Of a DNA stretch of 64,000 nucleotides, positions 39,806 to 49,131 are shown piece by piece. Each line of letters opens with the position of its first letter. Within the stretch, counting starts at the first letter, position 1. Under the pieces are notes generated by a model. That model was not told the DNA's origin. It made no database searches and saw only the letters and a program-made list of their open reading frames with translations. The position numbers and the translations under genes are program-made. This stretch comes from Butyrivibrio sp. (GTDB lineage: Bacteria > Bacillota > Clostridia > Lachnospirales > Lachnospiraceae): assembly GCA_015056625.1 (NCBI GenBank), contig SVFY01000002.1, forward strand, positions 1 through 64,000, in the 5' to 3' direction.

Positions 39806-41029
39806 TTATTTGTTTTTGGCTACTTCCTGCATCTTCATTGCACGAACTTTTGATGAAAGGCCAAACAGATTGATGAAGCCTTCTGCATCATGGTGGTCAT
39901 AGAGATCTCCAGTCTTGAAAGAAGCGATGCTCTCATTGTAGAGAGAATATGGAGACTTGGTACCAGCCTTGATGATATTGCCCTTGTAAAGCTTGAAGGT
40001 TACTTCACCTGTAACATATTTCTGAGTGGACTCGATAAATGCCTGCTCGGCTTCGCGAAGAGGAGTGAACCATTTTCCTTCATAAACTAGATCAGCAAAC
40101 TTGTTGCCCATATCCTTTTTCATTGTATAGGTATCGCGGTCCAAAATCAACTCTTCAAGCTGCTGATGTGCCTCGTAGAGAATGGTTCCACCAGGGGTCT
40201 CATAAACGCCGCGGCTCTTCATTCCAACTACACGGTTTTCAACGATATCAACGATACCGATTCCGTTTTCACCGCCAAGCTTGTTGAGGGTGCGGATAAT
40301 ATCGGAAACCTTCATCTCTTTTCCGTTTACAGACTTAGGAATACCGCCTTCAAATGTCATAGTAACAGTGGTTGGTGTATCAGGAGCATCCTCAGGTGTC
40401 TTGCCAAGAACAAGCAGGTGCTTGTAGTTAGGTTCAAGAGATGGATCTTCAAGTTCAAGACCTTCGTGGGAGATATGCCAGAGGTTCCTGTCACGGCTGT
40501 AGCTTGAATCTGCTGAGAATGGAAGATTGATGCCATGCTGCCTGCAGTATTCAATCTCTGACTCACGGGAATCCATTGTCCACTTGTCATTCCTCCATGC
40601 AGCGATGATCTTAATGTCAGGAGCAAGGGCCTTGATACCAAGCTCGAAACGGATCTGGTCATTACCCTTACCTGTAGCACCGTGGCAGATTGCAACAGCG
40701 CCTTCTTTTCTAGCGATCTCTACAAGCTTCTTGGCAATAAGTGGACGAGCCATTGAGGTTCCAAGCAGATACTTGTTTTCATAAACAGCGTGAGCCATTA
40801 CGCAGGGAACAACGTATTCATCGCAGAACTCATCAACAACATCAAGGATGTAGAGCTTGCTTGCACCACAGCTTATTGCTCTTTCATTAAGCCCATCAAG
40901 CTCCTCTTCCTGTCCGCAGTCAATGCAGACGCAAACAACTTCATAATCGAAGTTTTCTTTGAGCCATGGAATGATAGCAGTAGTATCAAGTCCACCAGAG
41001 TACGCAAGGATTACTTTTTCTTTAGCCAT
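39806..41029 (-). CDS. argG: Argininosuccinate synthase
   Basis: The 407-residue enzyme joins citrulline and aspartate with ATP in the penultimate step of arginine synthesis. The ATP-binding P-loop KVILAYSGGLDTT is at the N-terminus. Substrate-binding blocks such as CHGATGKGNDQIRFE, the Tyr/Ser-rich LPFSADSSYSRDRNLWHISHEG, and YETPGGTILYEAH are intact. It diverges from argC across a 261-base region with tandem repeats, so both transcripts are probably under arginine control. argF and argH are not in this window. Confidence 0.97.
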   Translation of the reverse strand: MAKEKVILAYSGGLDTTAIIPWLKENFDYEVVCVCIDCGQEEELDGLNERAISCGASKLYILDVVDEFCDEYVVPCVMAHAVYENKYLLGTSMARPLIAKKLVEIARKEGAVAICHGATGKGNDQIRFELGIKALAPDIKIIAAWRNDKWTMDSRESEIEYCRQHGINLPFSADSSYSRDRNLWHISHEGLELEDPSLEPNYKHLLVLGKTPEDAPDTPTTVTMTFEGGIPKSVNGKEMKVSDIIRTLNKLGGENGIGIVDIVENRVVGMKSRGVYETPGGTILYEAHQQLEELILDRDTYTMKKDMGNKFADLVYEGKWFTPLREAEQAFIESTQKYVTGEVTFKLYKGNIIKAGTKSPYSLYNESIASFKTGDLYDHHDAEGFINLFGLSSKVRAMKMQEVAKNK

Positions 41030-41154
41030 GTTAAGGTTCCTCTTCTTTCTTTTATAAATTGATTTTTAATAAATGAATTATGGTATACTTTTGTTTGTGG
41101 CAGATTAAAATATATCAATCGCCGCTCTGAAAGATAATATAAACCCAAAATGTA

Positions 41155-41214
41155 TAAAATGCAATAGGAATTTGCATAAATATTTAAAATGCAATCTTTT
41201 TATGCATAAATATT
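41155..41214. repeat. Two tandem 30-bp repeats in the argG-argC intergenic region
   Basis: Two adjoining 30-base units both start TAAAATGCAAT and end TGCATAAATATT, differing only in the six or so bases between; 24 of 30 positions agree. The second unit runs into TATG, giving the palindrome CATAAATATTTATG. An inverted TGCAATAG / CTATTGCA brackets the array (41160-41167 and 41223-41230). The AT-rich palindromic core resembles an ARG box, so these are candidate ArgR/AhrC sites shared by the two divergent genes. Confidence 0.65.
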
Positions 41215-41225
41215 TATGTTTTCTA

Positions 41226-41254
41226 TTGCAATATTCATTTTTTGGACTTATACT
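41226..41254 (+). promoter_or_regulatory. Promoter of the argC operon
   Basis: TTGCAA and TATACT are separated by exactly 17 bases. The -35 lies within the right-hand TGCAATAG/CTATTGCA inverted repeat and just beyond the tandem repeats, so a bound regulator would block polymerase. Confidence 0.78.
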
Positions 41255-41290
41255 GAAACAAGTTATTAGTTCGAAAGAAGGGCAGAAAGT

Positions 41291-42343
41291 ATGATAAAGG
41301 TTGGAATTATTGGTTCTACAGGATACGCTGGAGCTGAGATTGTGAGGCTTATTCAGGGGCATCCAGAGGCTGAAGTTGTTTGGCTTGGGTCCAGAAGCTA
41401 CATTGATGAAAATTATAGTCGTATATATGGAAATCTTTTTGAACTTGTAGATGGTAAATGCATGGATGACAACATGGATGAGCTTTCCAAAAAGGCAGAT
41501 GTGATATTTACCGCAACACCTCAAGGGCTTTGCGCATCACTTGTTAATGAAGATATCCTTAAGAATACCAAGATCATTGATCTTTCAGCAGACTTTAGAT
41601 TAAAGGATGTTTCCGTTTACGAAAAGTGGTACAAGATCGAGCACAAGGCACCACAGTATATAGAAGAAGCTGTTTATGGCCTCTGTGAGATAAACAGGGA
41701 CAAGATAAAGAATGCCAGGATCGTTGCAAACCCAGGCTGCTATACAACCTGTTCGATCCTTACTGCATACCCACTGGTAAAAGAGGGACTCATAGATCCG
41801 GATACACTTATTGTAGATGCACTTTCCGGAGTTTCAGGGGCAGGAAGAGGAGCAAAGGTTGCAAATCTTTACTGTGAAGTCAATGAATCTGCTAAGCCCT
41901 ACGGAGTGGCAGATCACAGACATACTCCTGAAATAGAAGAGCAGCTGTCTTACGCAGCAGGGAAGCAGATGGTGATAAACTTTACTCCCCATCTTGTTCC
42001 AATGAACAGAGGAATCCTTGCTACTGAGTATGCATCTCTTGTAAAAAAGAACGGATCTCTTCCTACTAAGGAAGATATAAGAGCTGCATATGAAAAGTAT
42101 TACAAGAATGAGAAATTCATAAGGATACTTCCAGACGGCGTATATCCAGAGACCAGATGGGTTGAGGGCAGTAACTACGTTGATATCGGATTTAAGATCG
42201 ATGAAAGAACAAACAGAGTCATTATGATGGGCACCATCGATAATCTTGTAAAAGGTGCTGCTGGACAGGCTGTTCAGAATATGAACATCTTATTTGGCCT
42301 TGATGAAGCTACAGGACTTTCACTGGTTCCACTTTTCCCGTGA
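41291..42343 (+). CDS. argC: N-acetyl-gamma-glutamyl-phosphate reductase
   Basis: The 350-residue NADPH-dependent enzyme makes N-acetylglutamate semialdehyde, the third step of arginine synthesis. It begins with the dinucleotide fold VGIIGSTGYAGAEIVRLI. The catalytic Cys is in VANPGCYTTCSILTAYPL, and GVSGAGRGAK and the HRHTPEIEEQL block (with the active His) are present. It is first in the argC-GNAT-argJ-argB-argD operon, with its own promoter and the tandem-repeat control region upstream. Confidence 0.97.
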   Translation: MIKVGIIGSTGYAGAEIVRLIQGHPEAEVVWLGSRSYIDENYSRIYGNLFELVDGKCMDDNMDELSKKADVIFTATPQGLCASLVNEDILKNTKIIDLSADFRLKDVSVYEKWYKIEHKAPQYIEEAVYGLCEINRDKIKNARIVANPGCYTTCSILTAYPLVKEGLIDPDTLIVDALSGVSGAGRGAKVANLYCEVNESAKPYGVADHRHTPEIEEQLSYAAGKQMVINFTPHLVPMNRGILATEYASLVKKNGSLPTKEDIRAAYEKYYKNEKFIRILPDGVYPETRWVEGSNYVDIGFKIDERTNRVIMMGTIDNLVKGAAGQAVQNMNILFGLDEATGLSLVPLFP

Positions 42344-42379
42344 TGAGGAAATGATCTTATTATATGAAGAGGATTAGTT

Positions 42380-42823
42380 ATGGTTCGGGTAATGACATGT
42401 GAAGACTATGATGAAGTATATAAACTATGGATGTCCATCCATGGATTTGGCATCAGGTCTATGGACGATTCAAGAGAAGGAATCGAGAGATTTTTAAAGA
42501 GAAATCCAACCACAAGTGCTGTATATGAGCAGGATGGAAAGATAGTAGGTGCTATTTTATGTGGCCATGACGGCAGAAGAGCCTGTCTGTATCACGTATG
42601 CGTAAGCGAAGAGTACAGAATGCATGGCATAGGCAAGAAAATGGTAAATTTCTGCTGCGAGCAGCTTAAAAAGGAAAAGATCAATAAGGTATGTCTTAAC
42701 GCCTTTGTTACCAATACTGTAGGTAACAAGTTCTGGCAAAAGATGGACTGGACTCTCAGAGATGATATGAACTATTACGACTACGTATTAAATACTGAAA
42801 ATCTGACTATTTTTAACAAATAA
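42380..42823 (+). CDS. GNAT acetyltransferase within the arg operon
   Basis: The 147-residue N-acetyltransferase has the acetyl-CoA-binding region LYHVCVSEEYRMHGIGKKMVNFCCEQL, and NKVCLNAFVTNTVGNKFWQKMDW. Its place between argC and argJ suggests a role as a stand-alone N-acetylglutamate synthase (ArgA-like), priming the pathway that ArgJ then runs cyclically. Alternatively it acts on another amine. Sequence alone does not prove the substrate. Ribosome site AGAGGA; gaps of 36 and 23 bases to its neighbours. Confidence 0.82.
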   Translation: MVRVMTCEDYDEVYKLWMSIHGFGIRSMDDSREGIERFLKRNPTTSAVYEQDGKIVGAILCGHDGRRACLYHVCVSEEYRMHGIGKKMVNFCCEQLKKEKINKVCLNAFVTNTVGNKFWQKMDWTLRDDMNYYDYVLNTENLTIFNK

Positions 42824-42846
42824 TCCTAAATAAACAGGAGGCTTAC

Positions 42847-44070
42847 ATGAAGATCATAGAAGGTGGTGTTACAGCTGCAAAAGGCTTTGAAGCTGCATGC
42901 TGCGAAGCTGGTATCAAATATAAAGACAGGACAGATATGGCCCTGGTTTTTTCAAAGAAGCCCTGCGTATCAGCAGGAACCTTTACATCAAATGTGGTTA
43001 AGGCTGCGTGTGTACAGTGGGATCAGAAAATAGTTGCATCAGGGGGACCCATTCATGCTGTTGTTGTCAATTCTGGAATTGCCAATGCCTGCACAGGAAA
43101 AGAAGGGTTTGACGCATGTGAAAAGACTGCAAAAGCTGTTGAGAAGTGTCTCAATGTTCCTTTTTCTTCAGTGGCTGTTGCATCTACAGGTGTTATAGGA
43201 ATGCAGCTTCCAGTTGAAAAACTTACAGTTGGAGTTGAAAAAATGAGCAGTACACTTGCTGGCAGCATCCAGGCAGGAACAGATGCGTCCAAGGCAATAA
43301 TGACTACTGATACGGTCAACAAGGAAGTTGCTGTTACCTTTGAAGCTGGCGGAACCCATGTTACTTTGGGAGGAATGAGCAAGGGTTCTGGAATGATACA
43401 CCCCAATATGTGCACTATGCTTGCCTTCCTTACAACAGACCTTGCTATAAGTAAAGCTCTTTTACAGGAGGCTGTTTCTGATGTGGTCATGGACTCTTTT
43501 AACATGATAACCGTAGATGGCGATACATCCACCAATGACACACTTCTGGTCATGGCTAATGGAGAGGCTTTAAATAAAGAGATCACAGAAAAGGGACAGG
43601 ACTACGAAAACTTTAAGGAAGCCCTTATGTATGTGTGCACTTTCCTTGCAAAGAAAATGGCAGCTGACGGAGAGGGCGCAAGCAAGCTTTTTGAAGCGAA
43701 GGTTGTAAATGCCAAGACCAAGGAAGATGCAAGAACTCTTTCAAGGGCTATTGTTGGCTCAAACCTTTCAAAGGCTGCTATTTTTGGATGCGACGCCAAC
43801 TTTGGAAGATTCCTTTGCGCCATGGGCTACTCTGGAGCAGATTTTGACCAGAATGACGTTGAGCTTTTCTTCGAAAGTCAAAATGGAAAGCTTAAGGTTT
43901 TTGATAAGGGAACACCTATTGTATTTGATGAGGATAAGGCACTTGAGATCATGAAGGCTGATGCGGTCACTGTTTTTGTGGACATGCATGAAGGCAGTAA
44001 AGAGGCTACAGCCTGGGGATGTGACCTTACTTATGACTACGTTAAGATAAATGCAGATTACAGGAGCTAA
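42847..44070 (+). CDS. argJ: Bifunctional ornithine acetyltransferase / N-acetylglutamate synthase
   Basis: The 407-residue ArgJ transfers acetyl from N-acetylornithine to glutamate, and often also makes acetylglutamate from acetyl-CoA. The self-cleavage site before nucleophile Thr190 lies in [20 protein letters not shown]. The sequence around it departs slightly from the usual AT(M/L)L, having Cys before Thr. Conserved [12 protein letters not shown] and [15 protein letters not shown] are present. Strong ribosome site ACAGGAGG. argB begins ten bases after its stop. Confidence 0.96.
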   Translation: MKIIEGGVTAAKGFEAACCEAGIKYKDRTDMALVFSKKPCVSAGTFTSNVVKAACVQWDQKIVASGGPIHAVVVNSGIANACTGKEGFDACEKTAKAVEKCLNVPFSSVAVASTGVIGMQLPVEKLTVGVEKMSSTLAGSIQAGTDASKAIMTTDTVNKEVAVTFEAGGTHVTLGGMSKGSGMIHPNMCTMLAFLTTDLAISKALLQEAVSDVVMDSFNMITVDGDTSTNDTLLVMANGEALNKEITEKGQDYENFKEALMYVCTFLAKKMAADGEGASKLFEAKVVNAKTKEDARTLSRAIVGSNLSKAAIFGCDANFGRFLCAMGYSGADFDQNDVELFFESQNGKLKVFDKGTPIVFDEDKALEIMKADAVTVFVDMHEGSKEATAWGCDLTYDYVKINADYRS

Positions 44071-44080
44071 GGAGACTATC

Positions 44081-44980
44081 ATGGACAAGGATATGCAGGA
44101 TGTACTTAAAAAAGCTGAAGTATTAGTTGAGGCTCTGCCTTATATTCAGAAATTTAACAGAAAGATAATTGTTGTTAAGTATGGCGGAAGCGCTATGAGC
44201 AATGAGGAACTTCAAAAGAATGTGATAACAGATGTTACTCTTTTGAAGCTGGTAGGCTTTAAGCCGATTATCGTGCATGGCGGAGGAAAGGCCATAAGCT
44301 CCTGGGTTTCCAAGGTTGGCAAAGAGGCTGAATTTGTAAATGGCCTCAGGGTTACTGACTCAGAGACCATGGAAATTGCTGAGATGGTGCTTGGAAGAGT
44401 TAACAAGCAGCTGGTTACCATGGTTCAGGAGCTGGGTGTTAAGGCAATAGGTATCAGCGGCAAGGACAGCGGACTTCTCCATGTCACAAAGAAATTGTCT
44501 GGGGGCCAGGATATAGGCTATGTTGGTGAAGTAGATAAGGTCGATCCCAAGGTTCTATACGATCTTTTAGACAACGACTACCTTCCAATCATTGCTCCGA
44601 TAGGACTTGATGACAAGTTTGATACCTATAACATCAATGCAGATGACGCTGCATGTGCCATAGCAAAGGCTGTTGGTGCTGACAAGCTTGCATTCCTCAC
44701 AGATATCGAGGGAGTCTACAAAGATATCAAGGATCCATCAACATTCATTTCAAGACTTACCTGCTCAGAGGCAGATGCCCTTATAGCAAGCGGCAATATT
44801 GGCGGAGGAATGCTTCCAAAGCTTGCTAATTGTACAGATGCTGTAAGAGGTGGCGTAAACAGAGTCCATATTCTTGATGGAAGGATCGCACATTGCCTGC
44901 TTCTTGAGATCTTTACTAACAAAGGTATCGGAACAATGTTCATGGCTGACAATGATGACCTGGCAAGTGCCGGGGCTTAA
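44081..44980 (+). CDS. argB: Acetylglutamate kinase
   Basis: The 299-residue amino-acid kinase phosphorylates N-acetylglutamate. The motifs are [34 protein letters not shown], and the nucleotide-binding [26 protein letters not shown]. An N-terminal helix of about 25 residues ([26 protein letters not shown]) is the mark of arginine-inhibited hexameric enzymes, so it is probably feedback-regulated. The track's start at 44051 lies within argJ; the ATG at 44081 with CTAAGGAG upstream is preferred. Confidence 0.96.
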   Translation: MDKDMQDVLKKAEVLVEALPYIQKFNRKIIVVKYGGSAMSNEELQKNVITDVTLLKLVGFKPIIVHGGGKAISSWVSKVGKEAEFVNGLRVTDSETMEIAEMVLGRVNKQLVTMVQELGVKAIGISGKDSGLLHVTKKLSGGQDIGYVGEVDKVDPKVLYDLLDNDYLPIIAPIGLDDKFDTYNINADDAACAIAKAVGADKLAFLTDIEGVYKDIKDPSTFISRLTCSEADALIASGNIGGGMLPKLANCTDAVRGGVNRVHILDGRIAHCLLLEIFTNKGIGTMFMADNDDLASAGA

Positions 44981-44995
44981 GAGGAGATTACTGTA

Positions 44996-46195
44996 ATGAG
45001 TGAAATGATGCAGAATTATATTGATGAAGCGGAAAAGGATCTTTTGCACACATATAACAGGTACCAGATAGTTTTAGACCATGGAGATGGGGTATATCTC
45101 TATGATATTGATGGTAAAAAGTATCTTGATTTTGTGTCAGGAATCGCTGTTTTTGCGCTTGGATACAATAACAAGAGTTATAATGACGCTCTTAAGGCAC
45201 AGATCGATAAGCTACTTCACACATCCAATTACTACTACAATGTCCCTGCAATTGAGGCAGCCAGAAAGATAAAAGAAGCTTCAGGAATGGACAGGGTATT
45301 CTTTACAAACAGCGGAGCAGAGGCAGTTGAAGGAGCATTAAAGGCCGCAAGGAAGTATGCATTTTTAAAGGATGGAAAAAATGATCATGAGATAATTGCC
45401 ATGAATCATTCCTTCCACGGAAGGACCTTCGGAGCCCTGTCTGTAACAGGCAATCCACACTACAGAGAAGCCTTTGAGCCAATGATCGGTAATATTAAAT
45501 TTGCTGACCTTAATGACTTTGACAGCGTACTTAGCTGTGTTACTGATAAGACATGTGCCATCATCATGGAGACAGTGCAGGGTGAGGGCGGAATTCATCC
45601 GGTTACTGAAGACTTCCTTAAAAAAGTAAGAAAGCTTTGCGATGAAAAAGATATTCTGCTTATCCTTGATGAGATTCAGTGCGGAATGGGCAGATGCGGA
45701 TATATGTATGCATGGCAGAAATATGGCATTAAGCCAGATATCATGACCACTGCCAAGGCTCTCGGATGCGGAGTCCCTGTGGGAGCATTCCTTATGACAG
45801 AAAAAGTCGGGTCAGCTTCTTTAGTTGCAGGTGATCATGGTACTACTTATGGAGGAAATCCCTTTGTTTGTGCAGCAGTATCCAAAGTTCTTGATTTATT
45901 CAAAGAGGACAATATAATAGATAATGTGAATCAGGTGGCTCCATATTTGGAGAAGCGCCTTGACGAGCTTAAGGACAAATATGAATTTATCGTAGACAGA
46001 CGTGGTATGGGATTTATGCAGGGACTTGTTTTTAACAGACATGTTTCTGATGTGATTGGTAAAGCACTTGAAAAAGGACTTATCCTTATTAACGCAGGCT
46101 CTGATATAATAAGATTTGTTCCACCGCTTGTAATTACTAAGGAGAATGTTGATGACATGATATCCATACTGGATTCATGTTTGGAGTCTTTATGA
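44996..46195 (+). CDS. argD: Acetylornithine aminotransferase
   Basis: The 399-residue PLP-dependent class III aminotransferase converts N-acetylglutamate semialdehyde to N-acetylornithine. It has FTNSGAEAVEGALKAARKYA, the PLP-contacting LILDEIQCGMGRCGYMYA, and the Schiff-base Lys in MTTAKALGCGVPVGAFL. Length and motifs match ArgD. It ends the arg operon proper, and its stop overlaps the start of the solute-binding-protein gene by four bases, so that gene appears to ride on the arg transcript. Confidence 0.95.
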   Translation: MSEMMQNYIDEAEKDLLHTYNRYQIVLDHGDGVYLYDIDGKKYLDFVSGIAVFALGYNNKSYNDALKAQIDKLLHTSNYYYNVPAIEAARKIKEASGMDRVFFTNSGAEAVEGALKAARKYAFLKDGKNDHEIIAMNHSFHGRTFGALSVTGNPHYREAFEPMIGNIKFADLNDFDSVLSCVTDKTCAIIMETVQGEGGIHPVTEDFLKKVRKLCDEKDILLILDEIQCGMGRCGYMYAWQKYGIKPDIMTTAKALGCGVPVGAFLMTEKVGSASLVAGDHGTTYGGNPFVCAAVSKVLDLFKEDNIIDNVNQVAPYLEKRLDELKDKYEFIVDRRGMGFMQGLVFNRHVSDVIGKALEKGLILINAGSDIIRFVPPLVITKENVDDMISILDSCLESL

Positions 46196-47688
46196 AACTG
46201 CGTGTTCGTATCATTTCTATAATTTTTGTTGCACTGGCCCTGGCGGGCACTTATGTTTATGCCCGCTCAGACAGGAGCATTTTTGAGGATTATTCTTTCT
46301 TTTCCCGCAATAAGACTACAGTCAGACTGTGGTATACTGATGATTCTTTGACGCCTTACCTTCAGAGTAAGGCGGTAGCTTATTCTGAGTTAAACAGCAA
46401 GGTTCGAATAGAGCCTGTCCTTGTTTCCGGCCTCGAGTATCTGGAGGCAGTTGGCAAGGCTTCTGCAAACGAAGATAACTTCCCTGATCTATATATAATA
46501 ACAAACGATTCTCTTGAAAAAGCCTATCTTGCCGGTCTTGCAAAAGAGATAGAAGACGATGGATTTTTGCTGAAGGGAGATTTCCCTGCTGCAGCACTTA
46601 ATTCTGTGACCTACAAAAACAAGAAAGTGGCTTATCCATTTTACTTTGAGACCAGCACACTGATCTACAACAAGACCTATCTTGAAAACATGGCCACTGA
46701 GAACCTTCAGTCAGAGATCGATATCCAGGAAGGCGAGGCTGCACAGGCAGAAATTGATGCTGTTGAAAGTGAAGAACCTTCTGAAGAAGAGGCTTTGGAA
46801 GTGGAGGATACAAGCTCAGAGATCACCCAGGGTATGATCGATGAGGCAGTGGCAGAGAGTCTTCCTCTCAACATTTCTGATATTCTTAAATTTGCCGAGA
46901 ACTACAACGCTCCAGAGCAGGTTGAGGCTGTCTTTGAGTGGGATGTAACGGATATTTTCTACAACTATTTCTTTGTAGGCAATTATATGAATGTAGGCGG
47001 AGACGCCGGTGATGACCTGGAACTTTTTGATATTTACAACACTGATACCATCAGCTGCATGAAGATTTATCAGCAGCTCAATCAGTTCTTTGCCATAGAT
47101 CCCAAGCAGATCGACTACGACACTATTGTTCAGGACTTCATTGATGGCAAGGCTGTATTTACAATAGCAACCACAGATATCATGAAAAAGATTGAAGATG
47201 CCAAGGCTTTAGGAGAGTGCGACTTTGAATTTGAGGTTGCAGATATGCCTGGACTTACTGATGACTTTGGCTCAAGGACAATGTCTGTTACTGAGTGCCT
47301 GGTAGTCAATGGATATTCTGAAAACTCCAGTGAAGCTGAGGAGGTTGCAAGGTATCTTTGCGGTGACAATTCAGGAGATATCTATAAGCTCAGCAATAAG
47401 CTTGCAGCTCATGATGGTGTTAACTACGAGGATCCAAGGCTCAACACTTTTGTTTCAGTTTATGCAGATTCAGTTCCAATGCCCAAGACTATAGAGACCA
47501 GCAATCTCTGGATGGAACTTGAGATCGCATTTACCAATATCTGGAATGGTGCTGACTGTAATTCTACCCTTAAGGCAGTCTCTGAGAGTATCAAGACTCA
47601 GATCACCGGAACAGAGTATACAGAGACTACGATCCCGGATCCTGATGATGAGGCTATCACCGCGGGACTTGTAGAAGATGATGATTAA
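46192..47688 (+). CDS. Orphan extracellular solute-binding-like protein
   Basis: The 498-residue protein has a signal anchor (LRVRIISIIFVALALAGTYVYA) without a lipobox Cys. A family-1-type solute-binding fold follows: VRLWYTDDSLTPYLQSKAVAYSEL..., DLYIITNDSLEKAYLAGL, YPFYFETSTLIYNKTYL. An insertion at about 170-225 is very acidic (IDVQ..EPSEEEALEVEDTSSE). No permease or ATPase genes accompany it. The ATG at 46192, with TGGAG seven bases before it, overlaps the argD stop (ATGA) and is preferred to 46177. The ligand is unknown; it may be a sensor or chaperone-like relic of an ABC importer. Confidence 0.75.
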   Translation: MKLRVRIISIIFVALALAGTYVYARSDRSIFEDYSFFSRNKTTVRLWYTDDSLTPYLQSKAVAYSELNSKVRIEPVLVSGLEYLEAVGKASANEDNFPDLYIITNDSLEKAYLAGLAKEIEDDGFLLKGDFPAAALNSVTYKNKKVAYPFYFETSTLIYNKTYLENMATENLQSEIDIQEGEAAQAEIDAVESEEPSEEEALEVEDTSSEITQGMIDEAVAESLPLNISDILKFAENYNAPEQVEAVFEWDVTDIFYNYFFVGNYMNVGGDAGDDLELFDIYNTDTISCMKIYQQLNQFFAIDPKQIDYDTIVQDFIDGKAVFTIATTDIMKKIEDAKALGECDFEFEVADMPGLTDDFGSRTMSVTECLVVNGYSENSSEAEEVARYLCGDNSGDIYKLSNKLAAHDGVNYEDPRLNTFVSVYADSVPMPKTIETSNLWMELEIAFTNIWNGADCNSTLKAVSESIKTQITGTEYTETTIPDPDDEAITAGLVEDDD

Positions 47689-47691
47689 TCA

Positions 47692-47720
47692 TTGAATTAT
47701 TCTTTTTAATTTAATAGAAT
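47692..47720 (+). promoter_or_regulatory. Promoter of comEA
   Basis: TTGAAT and TAGAAT are separated by 17 bases; the predicted start near 47727 leaves a leader of about 33 bases. Confidence 0.7.
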
Positions 47721-47739
47721 AGATAAGCATGGATGGGGC

Positions 47740-47755
47740 CCTCCGATTTAGGAGG
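47740..47755 (+). promoter_or_regulatory. Hairpin covering the comEA ribosome site
   Basis: CCTCC (47740-47744) can pair with the ribosome site GGAGG (47751-47755) around the loop GATTTA, five bases before the ATG. It could lower translation until unfolded. Confidence 0.45.
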
Positions 47756-47759
47756 AATC

Positions 47760-48428
47760 ATGCAAAAGAAAGTATTTTTAGTTATAATTCTGGCGCTTAT
47801 ATTAACTGGATGTGCGCCATCAGGAAAAGAGATCATTCTGACAGATGCGGCAGAGGGTACATCTGTTTTGGATGAAGCAGGTTATTTAGGAACTGCCAAT
47901 GAAAGTGAGGAAGGATCCGTGGTTGATGATCCTGCTCCTTCTTTAGAAATTCATAAGGAGCCAGAAAACATATTTGTATATGTCTGCGGGGCTGTTGCAA
48001 AGCCTGGAGTTTATGAACTGCCTTCAGGCAGCCGCATTGTGGATGCAGTTGATGTCAGTGGCGGATTTACAGACGAGGCAGATAGGACTTATGTGAATCT
48101 GGCAGCCAGGCTTGATGATGGGATTAAGCTCTTTATTCCCACAGTTGAGGAAACCAGTAAGGATGCTACCGGGAAGATAGAAAGCTTTGATAAAGGCGGC
48201 AGCTCTTTTGACGAAGGCACTGGTAAAGACAGTAACGGACTTATAAACATAAATCTCGCTACTAAAGATGAACTTACACTTCTTCCGGGAATTGGCAATA
48301 GTACTGCTGAAAAGATAGTAAGTTATAGAGAGCAGCACGGATCATTTAAGTCGATAGAGGATATCATGAACGTTTCCGGGATCAAGGATAAGCTTTTTTC
48401 CAAGATCAAGGATCATATAACGGTTTGA
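47760..48428 (+). CDS. comEA: ComEA-like DNA-binding lipoprotein
   Basis: The 222-residue protein has a lipoprotein signal (LVIILALILTGC, lipid Cys18). An SLBB domain (IFVYVCGAVAKPGVYELPSGSRIVDAV, about 75-130) and a C-terminal tandem helix-hairpin-helix (ININLATKDELTLLPGIGNSTAEKIVSYREQHGSFKSIEDIM) follow. ComEA binds double-stranded DNA outside the membrane and hands it to ComEC. A lipid-anchored form is unusual compared with the Bacillus transmembrane anchor. The ATG at 47760 has AGGAGG; the track start at 47733 is unlikely. comEC is 3.2 kb downstream on the same strand. Confidence 0.92.
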   Translation: MQKKVFLVIILALILTGCAPSGKEIILTDAAEGTSVLDEAGYLGTANESEEGSVVDDPAPSLEIHKEPENIFVYVCGAVAKPGVYELPSGSRIVDAVDVSGGFTDEADRTYVNLAARLDDGIKLFIPTVEETSKDATGKIESFDKGGSSFDEGTGKDSNGLININLATKDELTLLPGIGNSTAEKIVSYREQHGSFKSIEDIMNVSGIKDKLFSKIKDHITV

Positions 48429-48448
48429 TTAGATGGAATGGTGATGTT

Positions 48449-49129
48449 ATGAGTAAAAAAGCGCTGGTTGTTGATGATGAGAAGGCAATTGTAAAAGGGA
48501 TCAAGTTCAGTCTGGAACAGGATGACATAGTTGTTGACTGTGCATATGACGGACAGGAAGCGCTTGATATGGCCAGGGCCACAGAATATGACATTATTCT
48601 TTTGGATGTTATGCTGCCTAAGCTTACAGGCTTTGAGGTATGTCAGCAGATCAGGGAGTTTTCAAATGTTCCTATCATAATGCTCACAGCCAAGGGCGAT
48701 GATATGGACAAGATCCTTGGCCTTGAGTATGGCGCTGATGACTATATAACCAAGCCCTTTAACATCCTAGAAGTAAAGGCAAGGATCAAGGCAATCATCA
48801 GAAGAACAGTGAGAACTACTGATACAGCCAAGGTCATGACCTTTGGTGATCTTAAACTCAACGAAGAGTATAGAAGAGTATTTGTTAAGGATAAAGAGAT
48901 CAACGTTACAAGCAGAGAGTATGAGCTGCTTGAACTTTTGGCGTCCACACCAGGTAAAACCTATTCCAGAGAGGAACTGCTTGAGACCATCTGGGGCAGT
49001 GATTATCCCGGTGATGAGAGAACCGTTGATGTTCACATCAGGAGACTTAGAGAGAAACTTGAGAATAATCCAAGCGAACCAAGATACGTTCGTACCAAGT
49101 GGGGCGCTGGATACTATTTCCAGGCGTGA
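48449..49129 (+). CDS. OmpR-family response regulator between comEA and comEC
   Basis: The 226-residue regulator has a receiver domain with VVDDE, phospho-acceptor Asp53 (LLDVMLPKLTGFEVC), MLTAKG and TKPFNILEVKARI. A winged-helix domain follows, ending VRTKWGAGYYF. Close relatives include WalR/PhoB-type regulators. The cognate kinase starts three bases after its stop. The track's start at 48425 lies within the comEA stop region; the ATG at 48449 gives the canonical N-terminus MSKKALVVDDE. Confidence 0.92.
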   Translation: MSKKALVVDDEKAIVKGIKFSLEQDDIVVDCAYDGQEALDMARATEYDIILLDVMLPKLTGFEVCQQIREFSNVPIIMLTAKGDDMDKILGLEYGADDYITKPFNILEVKARIKAIIRRTVRTTDTAKVMTFGDLKLNEEYRRVFVKDKEINVTSREYELLELLASTPGKTYSREELLETIWGSDYPGDERTVDVHIRRLREKLENNPSEPRYVRTKWGAGYYFQA

Positions 49130-49131
49130 TT

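Noticed and set aside
44051-44080. Upstream start of argB inside argJ
   Set aside because: The extra residues [10 protein letters not shown] have no ribosome site, while ATG 44081 has CTAAGGAG at ideal distance and gives the family N-terminus.
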